64,000 nt of DNA, taken from contig NW_022145606.1 of assembly GCF_000002235.5 (NCBI RefSeq), positions 50,129,333 through 50,193,332 on the forward strand. Reading direction: 5' to 3'. The notes under the pieces are model-generated. The model searched no databases, was not told the origin of the DNA, and was given only the letters and a program-made list of their open reading frames with translations. This DNA is from Strongylocentrotus purpuratus. Its lineage: Eukaryota > Echinodermata > Echinoidea > Camarodonta > Strongylocentrotidae. The translations under genes were made by a program, and so were the position numbers. Each line of letters begins with the position of its first letter. Position 1 is the stretch's first letter. Below, one piece after another: positions 22,710 through 33,725 of the stretch.

Positions 22710-23580
22710 ATGACTGCATCAAGCTGATAGCCCTCAAAGTGTAAAGTTTAAGATTCTTGTGATAGTATTCGAACTTAAACATGGGTGCTGTATGCTCCAT
22801 CATATTTAAATGACCCTCTCAAACCTGTCATTCCATCACGTTCATTCCGGACAACAACCCATGGTGATTTCTAATACACCCTGGTCCCCTAACCGATATC
22901 GTTACGGTGATTGTGCTTTTGTTGTTGCAGCCCCTTGATTATGAAATAGATTAGCAATTCTCGCTACCCCAAATAGCGATTCTGCCGAGATCCGGGGAAA
23001 ATCCTGAAAACGCGCATTGCATTATGGGATAGCTTTTCGACATTACAGCTTCCTGTGCAGGCGTTCGTGATCACAACTCTCTCTTTCACGGTAGAGTTTA
23101 ACGGCCTTTTGTGCTAAAGTCACTAATTCTGCCCGAAGCTTTCCATTGCATATTATGATCTGTACAAATTACACTGATTGGCATCGATTTTAGCGTGCGT
23201 GAAAACTCTGCACAGCGAACACAGGCGCTAGCGCCAGCGGGATGGGACTCTATACCGGAAGTTGTAGTGACGACCCGAGAGAGTGAAAATTACCTCGTCT
23301 CGCGAATTTCGAGATTTTCGTACCTATTTAGGGTAGCGAGAATTAGTATCCATCAATCCCCATCCGTAGAGTCATTTAAGGAAATTTTTAAGCATTTCTT
23401 GTTTAATAGAAATTTATGTGGCAATTTTGTTCAAAGCAAGTTGCTAATTATCTGTAATTGTTATTAGAATTATGTAATGTTATTGCTATATGTTTACTTT
23501 ACGTTTACCTTGTTTTGTTTAACGCTTAGAAACATTGTATTAAGCGCTTTATAAATGCAATTCATTATTACTATTGTTAT
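22710..23580 (+). mobile_element. Degenerate LINE 3' end interrupted by a small inverted-repeat element
   Basis: The LINE pieces are 22710-22953 and about 23349-23580. The second reads SPSVESFKEIFKHFLF, typical of a LINE RT C-terminus, and ends TTAAGCGCTTTATAAATGCA. The inserted element (about 22955-23346) has inverted ends TTCTCGCTACCCC and GGGTAGCGAGAA. I could not define an unambiguous target duplication. Confidence 0.5.
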
Positions 23581-23599
23581 TACTAGTGCTTGAATCAGA

Positions 23600-24299
23600 C
23601 AAAACAAAAAATATGTTTGCATATTCATATCAAATGCCTCCTCATTTTTAGATGTAATCAGAAGTTGTCAGAATACGAATAAGACAGGTTTAAATGTGTT
23701 TTTTCTTCTTCATATCTTGTATTAAATGAAATATGATTGAAACAGCTTCTATTCCGATTTTGTTGGTCTTTATATTATACTGTTGTTAGAGAGAGTGAGA
23801 CAGAGTGAAAGGTTGAACAGAGGAGTAGGTAAAAGAGAGGGGGTAGCAAGAGGAAAGTGTATAGGAAGAGAGAGAGGAAGAGAGAGAGAGAGAGAAAGAA
23901 GAGTGAAGAGAAAGAAGAGTGAAGAGAAAGAGAGGAGCAGAAAGAAACTGGAAAATACAAATGAAAAGCCAAATGCACTAGATTTTAAAAGTTTAATGGG
24001 AGAGAAAGGAAGATACTTTGGTGTTTTTGTGTGCTGTCATTAAATGGTCTGCAAAAATAAAAACCAGATCAAAACATGAATTTGACAGTATATATATTCA
24101 TATTTATAATTATAAATCTACATTCAGCAACAAAATATAATCTCCTCTGAAAAGTATGATAGATGCCCCTGTGCAATTGCACCACACTCCACAGTGGACC
24201 CTTACACTATACATGTACATGTATACATGTACCTTCTACTTCTTCTTGTTTTCTTCTACTTGTGGAGCCAATCACCAAGACCTCTATGGAGATTACCAG
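23600..24299. other. Stretch without a gene; GA-rich block at about 23790-23950
   Basis: Simple purine-rich sequence, otherwise featureless AT-rich DNA. The open frames over the GA block are low-complexity. Confidence 0.6.
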
Positions 24300-24432
24300 G
24301 GCCCCATTTTACAAAACTTGTCATCGGTGACAAACTAAATGACAGTTTTTGTTATAAGCTACAGAAATCCTTCCTTCTGATTGGTTAACAGCAGATTTTT
24401 CTTTGAAAAAAGGCTTTGTGAAACGGGGCCCT
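24300..24432. mobile_element. Palindromic miniature element (GGGCCC family)
   Basis: It runs from GCCCCATTTTACAAAACTTG to GGCTTTGTGAAACGGGGCCC. The core contains CCTTCTGATTGGTTAACAGC. Confidence 0.65.
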
Positions 24433-24589
24433 GTTGTGTTTACACACTACTTTTTGCCAGAAATGTAGTGAAATTAAAGTTAATGTTCTATTAGAGAAAC
24501 AGTGTTTTCCATTGAACCCGAGCCTTCATCGTGCATGAACAGAAGGGAGGGGTGCACTAACCACTTTGCACACAACCGTGTGTCTTTTG

Positions 24590-25278
24590 ATACCCACCTG
24601 TATATGGATTCACATATCACTAAAATATGCAAATCAGCCTATTTCATGATTTATAATTTGAGACGCATTCGAAAGTACTTTGATCAGGACAGCATGAAAA
24701 TTATCATGCATGCATGTGTTACTAGTAAACTAGATTACTGTAATAGTTTATTGTATGGATTGCCAGACTCACAAATTTCCAAGTTGCAGCGGGTCCAAAA
24801 TACATGTGCACAACTAATTTGCAGCCTCCCAAAATTCTCTCGAATAACCCCACTTCTAAAGGAACTACACTGGTTGCCAATTTGCCAGAGAATTACATTT
24901 AAAATATTAATGATAGTCTACAAAGCTCTAAATGGTCAAACTCCTAGTTACGTTACTGAATTGTTGCATATCAAGTCTCAAACTCATGGTCGTAACCTTC
25001 GTAGTACACAAGACACATTTATGTTGCAAATACCCCCATATAAAACCAAAGTAACCCTCGGGGACCGGTCATTTCTTTGTGTTGCCCCTAGATTATGGAA
25101 TAAATTACCACTAGAAATAAGAAAAGCCCCATCACTAGATAATTTTAAATCAAAACTGAAAACTCACTTGTTCATATAGTATGTATAGCACAGCATTTAC
25201 GAGCTCTTGCAGCGCAATAGAATATATCCACATAGTTATTGCGCTTAACAAATTGATATTATTATTTATTATTATTAA
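24590..25278 (+). mobile_element. 5'-truncated LINE (L2/CR1-like), C-terminal part of the reverse transcriptase
   Basis: An open frame to the stop at 25177-25179 encodes the RT thumb and C-terminal region: KLDYCNSLLYGLP, RVQNTCAQLI, LKELHWLPICQRITFK and PRLWNKLPLEIR with SFKSKLKTHLF-like spacing. These blocks are characteristic of L2/CR1-clade elements in animals. The polymerase catalytic palm is missing, so the copy is truncated at the 5' end and cannot be autonomous. It ends in an ATT/TATT tail near 25260-25278. The open reading frame is undamaged over about 200 codons, which suggests a fairly recent insertion. Confidence 0.8.
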
Positions 25279-25743
25279 CCTGGCCACAGTTATTTTAGAA
25301 TTTTTGTCTGTTCAGCGCGGGACTCAAACCCACGTGCATGACAAACGTCATGAATGTTAGAAGACAAACTCTGGACTCGGCACTACTGTATACCTAATAA
25401 TCTAACGCTCAACATAACCCAAGACCCAATTGCAACTCTAACCTTTACATGAACTGATGAAACCAAAAAAAGCTAAAGTTATGCAACATATTACACATGT
25501 AGATGTATGTCATACTTAATATTCCAAGTGCAGACTATAAGTATAAGAAAATGTACACCAGCAACTTGGATTACCTTCTAACAAAAATACATTTGATTTT
25601 ATAATATGCAGCAGTTTCATACAGTCAAGAACTATGTTATTCAAACCCTTACCAATGTTTATTTGAAGCTAAACCGTAGGCACTCTATACTGGACCTTGT
25701 GGCAGGTTAGCCTTGTGCTAACAAGTTATCCAATAAAGTCTAC

Positions 25744-25915
25744 TACAGTCAAACCTGCTTTAGTGACCACCTGTCAGAAACAAGCACATTTGTTGCTTGA
25801 AGCTTCCCTTGAAAATGGTTTCTCAATGAAACATGTACGGTACTAAAGGAACCTGTCTACAAAGACCACTTGTTGTGTTTCCCTTGGGCGGTTGCTGTAG
25901 ACAGGTTTGACTGTA
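25744..25915. mobile_element. Tc1/mariner-type MITE (TA-CAGTCAAACCTG family)
   Basis: The left end TACAGTCAAACCTG is matched by the right end CAGGTTTGACTGTA. CAGT termini next to TA are the Tc1/mariner signature. Other copies: 47930-48089, 49101-49483, 53554-53732 and 57089-57276. Confidence 0.75.
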
Positions 25916-26544
25916 CTTCTAATACTACTAATGCTTTACAACTCGGACTTTTTTTTTTATAAAGTTCAATATTTTGTGATTGATTAGTAAACTCCCTTTT
26001 CTTTCTTCTTATACTGAATGACCCTACAGCAAACTGTAGGTCCTTCTTACTTAATAGCACAAATCATTGGTATTCATTGTCATAGTGCGCCAGGTCTATA
26101 TGCAGTTGATAAACATGAAGATACAGGGCCGGTTTTCAATCCAATACTAAAGATTTAAATATCAGTATTTAGTTTACAGCTTAGATGAAACAAAAACAAA
26201 AAGTCAATTTTGGTATTCTGTTCAAACGTTTGGCTAAGTATTTTACCCTATATTAAAGATAGCTCCCTACCAGACTTAAGCCAATTATTTGGAGGCCTTG
26301 ATTGGTAGGTATATGGTCTTTTAACGCAGTATGATAACCTGCACAATCATATTAGCGTGCATTTATTGCAGCGCGTTAATTGCGCATTACTTTTGATTCA
26401 CCATGTGATGTCACAATGCTTGTCAGCAAGTATTTTGCTGTAAAGTCAGCTTATGCGATCTGGATACGGCTTAAGACGTTTTACCTAGCTTAGCAAAAAA
26501 CTAAGTTAAAGTTTAACTGAAACAAACTATGGAATTGAATCCCA

Positions 26545-26664
26545 GCCCAGTTTCATAAAATTGACAAATCTTCTCACAGCCGATCAACTCCAACTATTTC
26601 AGTAGCCTATAACAATTATTGTATCTTGTTATTGATAACAAGTTTCATGAAACAGAGCCGAGAT
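26545..26664. mobile_element. Palindromic miniature element (GTTTCATAA family)
   Basis: It runs from CCCAGTTTCATAAAATTG to AACAAGTTTCATGAAACAGAG, with the family core AGCCGATCAACTCCAACTAT. Confidence 0.6.
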
Positions 26665-27199
26665 GCTTCATAACTGCATTTGGTAACAGTGAACGAGTCA
26701 AGTTATATAACTAGTATACCACAAAATGGCTGACATTTAGTAATCCTACAATCCATTACATTTACAATACAATAATTATGTACCTGGTAAATTTTACCGA
26801 TGTCATATCTGTACGGCATTGGTCCATTGTATTTGTAACTGCAATATTAGTTTGAAATAAATGTAGTAATTCTCAGGTAATCTACATTTACCTTTTGCCA
26901 TCACTGACCCATTTCAGAACCAATAAAAACAAACAAAATATATAGCTCAACTTTATGAATGTGGCCAAGGTGATTCAACGTACATGTAGGTGTAATATTC
27001 TTTCACTTCTTGTATAAGAGTATAATTAATTAATTAAACAGTATAATTAAGAAGACATTATTTTTATAATCTCTTCGCACGATTTCTTCTTGTCATGTGT
27101 TCTTCAGTGGAAGAGCAGGAATGTCACTCATGTGAGCACAAATCACCATCTGAAGTTGGCAGTATTGCACATGCTAGTTTAAACCTGTGGTTACTATGG

Positions 27200-28561
27200 T
27201 TACGCAATCTCGCCATTATCACCCCCATCATCCTTGAGAGCAGAGTCATTCTTTGTTATTGAACTGAACTGCACTCCGCAACAGAGAGCCAAGACTAGCA
27301 ATGCTGAACAGATAATGAAGATATGTCTCGTGCCAGCTTTGGTTGGCTCGTCATGCAGCACCATGAGCATGATGCAAGCAATCAAGTTCAACGGCACGCG
27401 AAACCAGTTCATGGTCCCCGTGCGGTGTGACTCTGGAAGGATTTTGCTGCGCAGGAAACCCATGGCCGGGAAGTAGATCCCACAAGCGAGCTCCAGGAGG
27501 AGGAACGCAAAGTACGAGACAGTGGGGTGCTCCTGGAGAGGCTTCGTGGAACCCACGCAAATAAGAGTTGAAACAAGCGCCACGATGATGGCCGCGTTGA
27601 CTAGGACAACGGGCGAATGTCTGATCGTGGTGAGGATTTGATAAACGGCGGATCCGATCATGATGCACAACATGAAGTTTGAGAAGATGAGGCCGAGTGG
27701 AAGCTCGTAGGGGTCAAGGACCGGTGTCCAGATGAAGATGAAGATGTACATGACGCTCTCGTAGAGCGACTGCATTGCACCAATGAGCATCATCCTACGG
27801 CTACTGACGATGTGTCGCATCCCTTCGCCGCAAGTCTTTGAGCAGCTGACGCGTTGCTGGCTGTAGTTCTCCTTCCAGGATGTAGCGACGATCACTCCCG
27901 AAGCGACGAGCAGCGGGATTGATAGAAGGAAAGGGGAAACGGGACCCAAGCCGAAGGGTCCGGCGATGATGTTCGCAACGATTCCTGCACCGACGGCGAG
28001 AGCTCCATTCCAGACCGTTGCCTTTGAGAAGGTCACTGAGAGCCACTCCTTGGGGAAGTCATGCGTCTCCAGGTGTTCGTGCGCGTACCATGCCTCAAAG
28101 GCTGTGAAGAGAAGCGACGTGGACACCCCTCCCAGTATCCTGCCTATGATGAGGAGTCCATAGCTGCGAGACAGCTTCATGAAACATGACACCGAGTACA
28201 CTATACAGAAGGTGATACAAAGCTTCTTACGGCCGAAGCGATCAGCCAGGCTGCTGGTCAGACTCCCGAACACGACGCTCGCTGCGAATCCACAGACGTA
28301 TAGCACCGTGATCTGCGACTCCAGGAAGCCATAGTAGCTGTAGAGTTTATAGAGGTATGGCCCCTGCAGCCAGTCTGCTGCTAGCGCTAAGAAGTACGCT
28401 AAGAAATACTTCCTCTGGAATTTCACAAATGTTGGGTTGTTACCCAGGCTGAGCTGGTGATCGCTCAGCCTCCTGGAAATTAGTGTCAGCAGTACGCATG
28501 CGGTCAGAAGACCAGCAAAGGTCCCATACACGATGTAGATCAAGCCTGAAATTACAGGCAT
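27200..28561 (-). CDS. MFSD5: Major facilitator superfamily protein MFSD5 (molybdate-anion transporter type), complete coding region without introns
   Basis: A single 453-residue frame runs from ATG 28561 to TAA 27200; vertebrate MFSD5 is about 450 aa. The plasma-membrane protein is proposed in animals to transport molybdate; this is family knowledge. Visible signatures are the N-terminal hydrophobic segment, the conserved block YFLALAADWLQGPYLYKLY and the MFS loop 2-3 motif SSLADRFGRKK. Further blocks are FEAWYAHEHLETHDFPKEW, WTPVLDPYELPLG and MNWFRVPLN. About 12 hydrophobic segments are spread over both halves. The frame is GC-rich compared with its flanks. A CTACAG acceptor-like site lies 5' of the ATG (near 28630), so a 5' UTR intron is possible. 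Identification is near certain; the transported substrate is not shown by the sequence. Confidence 0.95.
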   Translation of the reverse strand: MPVISGLIYIVYGTFAGLLTACVLLTLISRRLSDHQLSLGNNPTFVKFQRKYFLAYFLALAADWLQGPYLYKLYSYYGFLESQITVLYVCGFAASVVFGSLTSSLADRFGRKKLCITFCIVYSVSCFMKLSRSYGLLIIGRILGGVSTSLLFTAFEAWYAHEHLETHDFPKEWLSVTFSKATVWNGALAVGAGIVANIIAGPFGLGPVSPFLLSIPLLVASGVIVATSWKENYSQQRVSCSKTCGEGMRHIVSSRRMMLIGAMQSLYESVMYIFIFIWTPVLDPYELPLGLIFSNFMLCIMIGSAVYQILTTIRHSPVVLVNAAIIVALVSTLICVGSTKPLQEHPTVSYFAFLLLELACGIYFPAMGFLRSKILPESHRTGTMNWFRVPLNLIACIMLMVLHDEPTKAGTRHIFIICSALLVLALCCGVQFSSITKNDSALKDDGGDNGEIA

Positions 28562-28639
28562 GGTCAGTTTTCAAATGCTCCCACAACTGAGATCAGAATT
28601 CTCTACAGTCTCTCCCTCCTGTGTCAATATTCCTGTAGA

Positions 28640-30640
28640 TCTGTAGCGATGAAAAAGAATTTTAGACAAAATGTGTGAGGGTGAAAATTCAAAGTCTGAA
28701 TAGAATCTAGATCTATATTCATTTACAATTTACTAACAGGGAGACTATCTACACTCACCTTACCATTTAAATTTAAATTCAAAGAAAACTTTGGGTTTCC
28801 CAATGAGATGACAGTGATCTTACTTTCCTAAAAGAAGATGATCAAATATTTCTGAAATACACCTGTAAGATACTCTCATACACCTGTACACAAGTGCTAC
28901 CCACCAGTGTCCTTCAACCTCTGATATGGACCCTAATTCTAATGGTGTATTGCACCTTTTCTGAAATAGATCCTAAATGGCGTATCGTGAACCCGACTGA
29001 AAAGGGTACCCTTTTTAAAGTAAAATCTTTGAACCTGAAAAGGTTAAAGGTAGGCTAGCCCTTTTGGTTTATTGTGTGCGATCGTAAGTAAAACGTCAAC
29101 GACGCCGTATCGTATATATAACTGAAAAAGACACTTTTTCTGGACACGGTGCGTAGCCACGGTCCACGGCCCACATGCAATACAATGGACACAATCAGTA
29201 GGGGCGCTGGTTCGAGAATAAGGATCGTCTGCAAAAAAGCAGATGTTCCATATTTTAGATCGGCACATTGGCGATGCAAAAAACGGATTCCGGGATGATT
29301 TTCTTGATGCATTTTACATTGACTTTGTACAGAGACCTTCACATTATGAGCAATAAATCCTTGGGAAGACGGACAACCCATAAAAGTAGACGGTCAACTA
29401 GGGTTATTTTCCCCTGGCCTGCATGGGAAATCCAAATTTGGCATTGCCAGCGGGCAGTTCGGTAACCCGAAACCCGCAGAGCTGAGCGCCGATGAAAAAA
29501 AACTGTGATAGCGCTATTACGAACATGAGCTCGCACACAGTTTTTCCTTCATAATCATTTTGCCTTCGGCGTAGACTAGAAGGGACGAGATTTAGATGCT
29601 TCATGCGCAGCGAGAGTTAAAATACGTCTTGCAAGATTTTCAACATGGATTTCGATTTTGACCCATAATTTCCTAAAAAAGGGACCATTAAACGGATTAT
29701 TTCAGTCAAGTTGGTAAGTGGAACCGATTTATTATAGCCTAGGCCTATTTTACATAGGGTCTAGATCTATAACATGCACAAGGTAAAATGACATTTGGGG
29801 GGATTTTCGGGGCATAAAAATATGGGCATAAAAATATGGCCATAAATGGCCATGACGTTAGCAAGGGGATGCGTATAAACGGTTTCCGTCTCTAAAGAGA
29901 GAGCCGACCTACCCCAATAAGAGGCTAACGAACGAAAGAGACAGAAAATTCGGTCTAGAGTAGACCTAATAATACTTTCTAGTAGACTAGATCTCTAGAT
30001 CTAAAGTTAGTACCGAGTCTGAGCTAGCTGCTCAAGATCACAACATGATAAAAGTTAACCATAAGTTCATAACATTCACATAAGAATTAAGATAACCACA
30101 TATTTTAAATGTCATGATTATACAGAAAGAGCCAAGACGACGTCTGCGGGTGGAGCTGCATGCCTGCGCCCGGCCGTAGTCCTATCCTTATCCATGCATG
30201 GCCATGACACTGCACTGGCAGCGAATACATCACGCAGCTCAGCCATCGGACTCCGAGCGAGCTCCCCAACAAGCTCCATCGGGGGAGCTCTCTCCGAATT
30301 CCGTTGGCCTGCCGCGAGTCGCCAGTCTGGTCAAAAGACACTTCCCCTTCTTCTTAGTTTCGACTTCATTTTACAATAAAATGGGAGAGAAAGAGAAACT
30401 CGTAACATTTTTCATAATCTACATACCTATATAATCTTCCTAGAATGAAATACATAGATGAATTTCTTTCAGGCCTTGCCGAAGAAATAAAATAAATTGG
30501 CTAAAGAATTGAGGGACTTGCCACGTAATTTTTGTATACAACATTATTAACTAGATTAGGTTCAAGACGTTGCAAAATTAAGAAAAAGTGCAGACATACT
30601 GCCTGCAAAATGTGAGATTGCGAGTAAAGTACTCGACATT
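28640..30640. other. Stretch between MFSD5 and a LINE; GC-richer segment at 30140-30340
   Basis: It contains a repeat at about 29194-29402 beginning CAGTAGGGGCGCTGG (compare 37322-37475 and 38521-39021). 30140-30340 is GC-richer, with repeated GAGCTCCCC-type palindromes, and could hold the MFSD5 promoter or 5' UTR exon. That is a guess from position only. No coding gene seen. Confidence 0.45.
29194..29402. repeat. Dispersed transposon-like repeat, CAGTAGGGGCGCTGG end
   Basis: It begins CAGTAGGGGCGCTGGTTCGA and contains TTTGTACAGAGACCTTCAC and GAAGACGGACAACCC. The same pieces recur at 38521-39021, where the terminus appears in inverted orientation (CCAGCGCCCCTACTG). A fragment is at 37322-37475. 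The two orientations suggest the family has inverted ends. Confidence 0.55.
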
Positions 30641-30699
30641 TGTGCTTTATGTTTTTAAGATTTTAGAAAAATTCTAATTGTTCCAGTTCATTAGTAGTG

Positions 30700-33600
30700 T
30701 AATGAACTGTTTAATGTTTAATTTTAACATTCCAACATCTTTTTTTTTCTTCTCACTCTCTTGCAATTATTATGGATGCTTCCTATTTTGTTGCTTTAAA
30801 TGTGTTTTTGTTACCTTTTAATCTTTGTAGTATATTAATCTCCCATATATGTGTTAATATGTTTTCTGACAATCTTCTTGACTTGTATTCCCAACACTTA
30901 GACTTCATATTTTATTTTGTGATTCCAATCCAAGATGGTTAATATAGAAGAAGTTGCTTGTAATATTTTAGAAAATAATGCAAGCACGCTAGAGCCCAAT
31001 GTTAATGATAATTTTGATCATGCCTCTCCAATTATTTGTCATTACTGTTCAGAAAATCAATTTATGGATGGGTTTCGTAATAAATGTGAAAATGATGTTA
31101 CTGTCCTACATTTAAATGTTAGAAGTATGCATAAAAAAAATTGATGCTTTTAATACTCTTATCAGAAACCTCAATGATAGCTCTACAATAATTGGGGTCT
31201 CGGAGACTTGGTTTTCGAGTGAGAGTGATGTTAATTTATATTCTATTTCTGGATATAGTTTGGTGTCTAATCACAGACGTGATAAAAGAGGCGGTGGTGT
31301 TGCCTTATACATTCCAGTTGGTATGGATTTCCAAGTAAGGCATGACTTAAATGTGATGACTGATCAGTTGGAGTCTATTTTTGTAGAGTGTTTTATTCCA
31401 GGCAAAAAGAATGTTATCTTTGGAGTTATATACAGACCTCCCCAGAGTAATATAGATCTTACTGTGAATGAATTGCAGAGTATATTGTTGAACCCACTAT
31501 TTGTCAATAAGTCAATATTCTTAATGGGAGATTATAATATAAACCTTCTTCAATGTGATGAAAATGACCATTATAATGCTTTTTTGAATATGATGTTGTC
31601 ATTTTCTTTAATGCCATTAATTACAAAACCCACAAGGGTAACTGATAGTTCATCTACCCTTATTGATAACATATTTTGTAATTTGCAACCTTTTCCACCT
31701 TCAGGTATTATAATATCAGATCTTTCAGATCATTTCCCTATCTTCACTAGAGTGAATTTTCGTAATACTGCTCATAATCATGAATGTAAATATATTCGTA
31801 AAAACAATCCTACTAACATTGAGAAGTTTCGAGAAGCACTAACGGCAACTGACTGGAGTGCAGTTTTACTTGAAAAGGATGTTAATATTTCATTCAACAA
31901 TTTCTTTAATAAGTTTTTGCTAGGCTCTATGATAAAATTGTTCCGATTTCCAAATGTAATACTAGAAATCGTAAGAAAATTCCACGCATATGCCATGGGT
32001 CAGTGCTTCCTTGTTGAAGTCTATCAATAAGAAGAATAAGTTGTATTATTCTTATAAAGTTAGTGGAAGAGAATCATCACGTAAACGATATGTTGATTAT
32101 AAAAACACCCTTACTTCAGTCTTGCGTGCAGCAAAGAAAACATATTATTTTGCTCAGTTTCAAGCAACTTCAAACGATATCAAAGGAACTTGGAAAGTGA
32201 TAAGAAATGTGTTCAAGTCAAAGAAAAACAATTCTGATGTAAAGAATATTGAAATTGATGGTCGTTTAGTGGAAGATAAGAATATTATTGTGGAAAAATT
32301 CAATGATTATTTTTGCAGTATTGGTCCTAATCTGTCACGGGCGGTCCCTTCCTGTCAAAAATCTTTTAACGATTTCCTGAAAGAATCTAACAAGAAAAGC
32401 TTATTCCTTTTCCCATTAGTTAGGGAAGAGTTGCTTACTATTGTGAATTCGCTTAAGGCTGGGAAAAGTCCTGGTTACGATGGTGTCAATAATGACATAA
32501 TTAAACAGGTTATCTTAGCGATTATTCAACCCCTTATTCATGTTTTTAATTCATCAATGTTAAATGGAATAGTCCCCGAAAACATGAAAATTGCAAAAGT
32601 CGTACCCGTTTTTAAAAAGGGTGATCCTCAATCTTTTTCAAATTACCGTCCTATTTCACTTCTAACCTCCTTCTCAAAGATCCTTGAGAAAGTGATTTAT
32701 GTTAGAACTTTAGAATTTTTCAACAAAAGTAAAATATTCTCAAATTTTCAGTTTGGGTTCCGAGAGAAACATACTACCTCTCATGCCTTGCTGCACTTTA
32801 TAGATAAGATTTCACAAGCAATAGACAAAAAGATGCACACAATCGGTATATTCCTTGATTATTCCAAGGCATTTAGATCATGAAATTTTGCTAGGGAAAT
32901 TATCGCATTATGGTGTCAGGGGCACAGCTCTGGACTGGTTTAAGAGCTACTTAGCTGACAGGAAACAATTTGTTTCTTTAAACGGTTTTGATTCAGGGTT
33001 ACAGAATGTCACATGCGGCGTTCCTCAGGGATCTCTCCTTGGTCCGCTCTTGTTTATTGTATATATTAATGACTTTCATTTCTCATCTGATATTTTGTCA
33101 TTCATTTTATTTGCTGATGATTCCAGCTTGTACTATTCACACAAAAATTCACAAACTCTGTTAGAAACGGTTAATTTCGAACTAAGTAAAGTTACTTTGT
33201 GGATTCAAGCAAATAAATTGTCTTTAAATCTGCAAAAGACAAATTATATGTTTTTTAGTAATACAATCAAAGTGCTTCCAGGAGATGTATCATTTAATAA
33301 TGTATTGATAGATAGGGTATCATCAACAAAATTCCTTGGTTTGCACATTGATGAGCAAATGAGTTGGAAAATTCATGTAAATCATCTCTATAAGACATTG
33401 TCAAGAAACAGTGGCGTAATTCATAAATTGAAATCAATTTTACCTAAAGGCATCCTTTTATTAATGTACTCAACATTAATCCTCCCCTATCTTAATTATG
33501 GTGTTCTTGCTTGGGGTAACTCTCTTAAAACTAACCTTGAAAAGTTATATTTGATTCAAAAGAGGGTCTTAAGAATTATTTGTAACGTTAGCTTTCGTAC

Positions 33601-33725
33601 GCACACTAATCCGCTTTTTTATACGCATAGAATTTTAAAGGTGCAAGATATTTATCACCTTCAACTGGGTTCTTTAATGTACAACTTCGATTCTGGTGTC
33701 CTTCCACAGGCTCTAAATAGGAAAA
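30700..33725 (+). mobile_element. Non-LTR retrotransposon (CR1/jockey-like LINE), 5' part: endonuclease and reverse transcriptase, frameshifted
   Basis: ORF2 starts at ATG 30935. Endonuclease signatures: LHLNVRSMHKK, VSETWF, RRDKRGGGVALYIP, GVIYRPPQSN, LMGDYNINLL and ISDLSDHFPI. Reverse transcriptase signatures: KAGKSPGYDG, FKKGDPQSFSNYRPISLL, FGFREKHTTSHAL, GVPQGSLLGPLLFIVYIND and FADDSSLYY (catalytic A-DD). The frame is broken by an extra A in an A-run near 31131, two shifts near 31930-32000 and a small deletion near 32874. ORF1 is not seen. The frame stops at 33725, where an inverted LINE fragment interrupts it; the remaining C-terminus lies at 35776-36003. The copy is inactive. Confidence 0.88.

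Larger units (their letters stand above)
25280..27199. other. Stretch between the LINE fragment and MFSD5, two miniature elements only
   Basis: It contains the elements at 25744-25915 and 26545-26664. The MFSD5 3' UTR starts at 27199 and runs leftward; I found no convincing close polyadenylation signal. No other gene evidence. Confidence 0.6.

Noticed and set aside
30105-30341. 78-codon minus-strand frame in a GC-richer patch
   Set aside because: No recognisable domain and not joined to MFSD5 by clear splice phase; left as a possible regulatory or leader region only.
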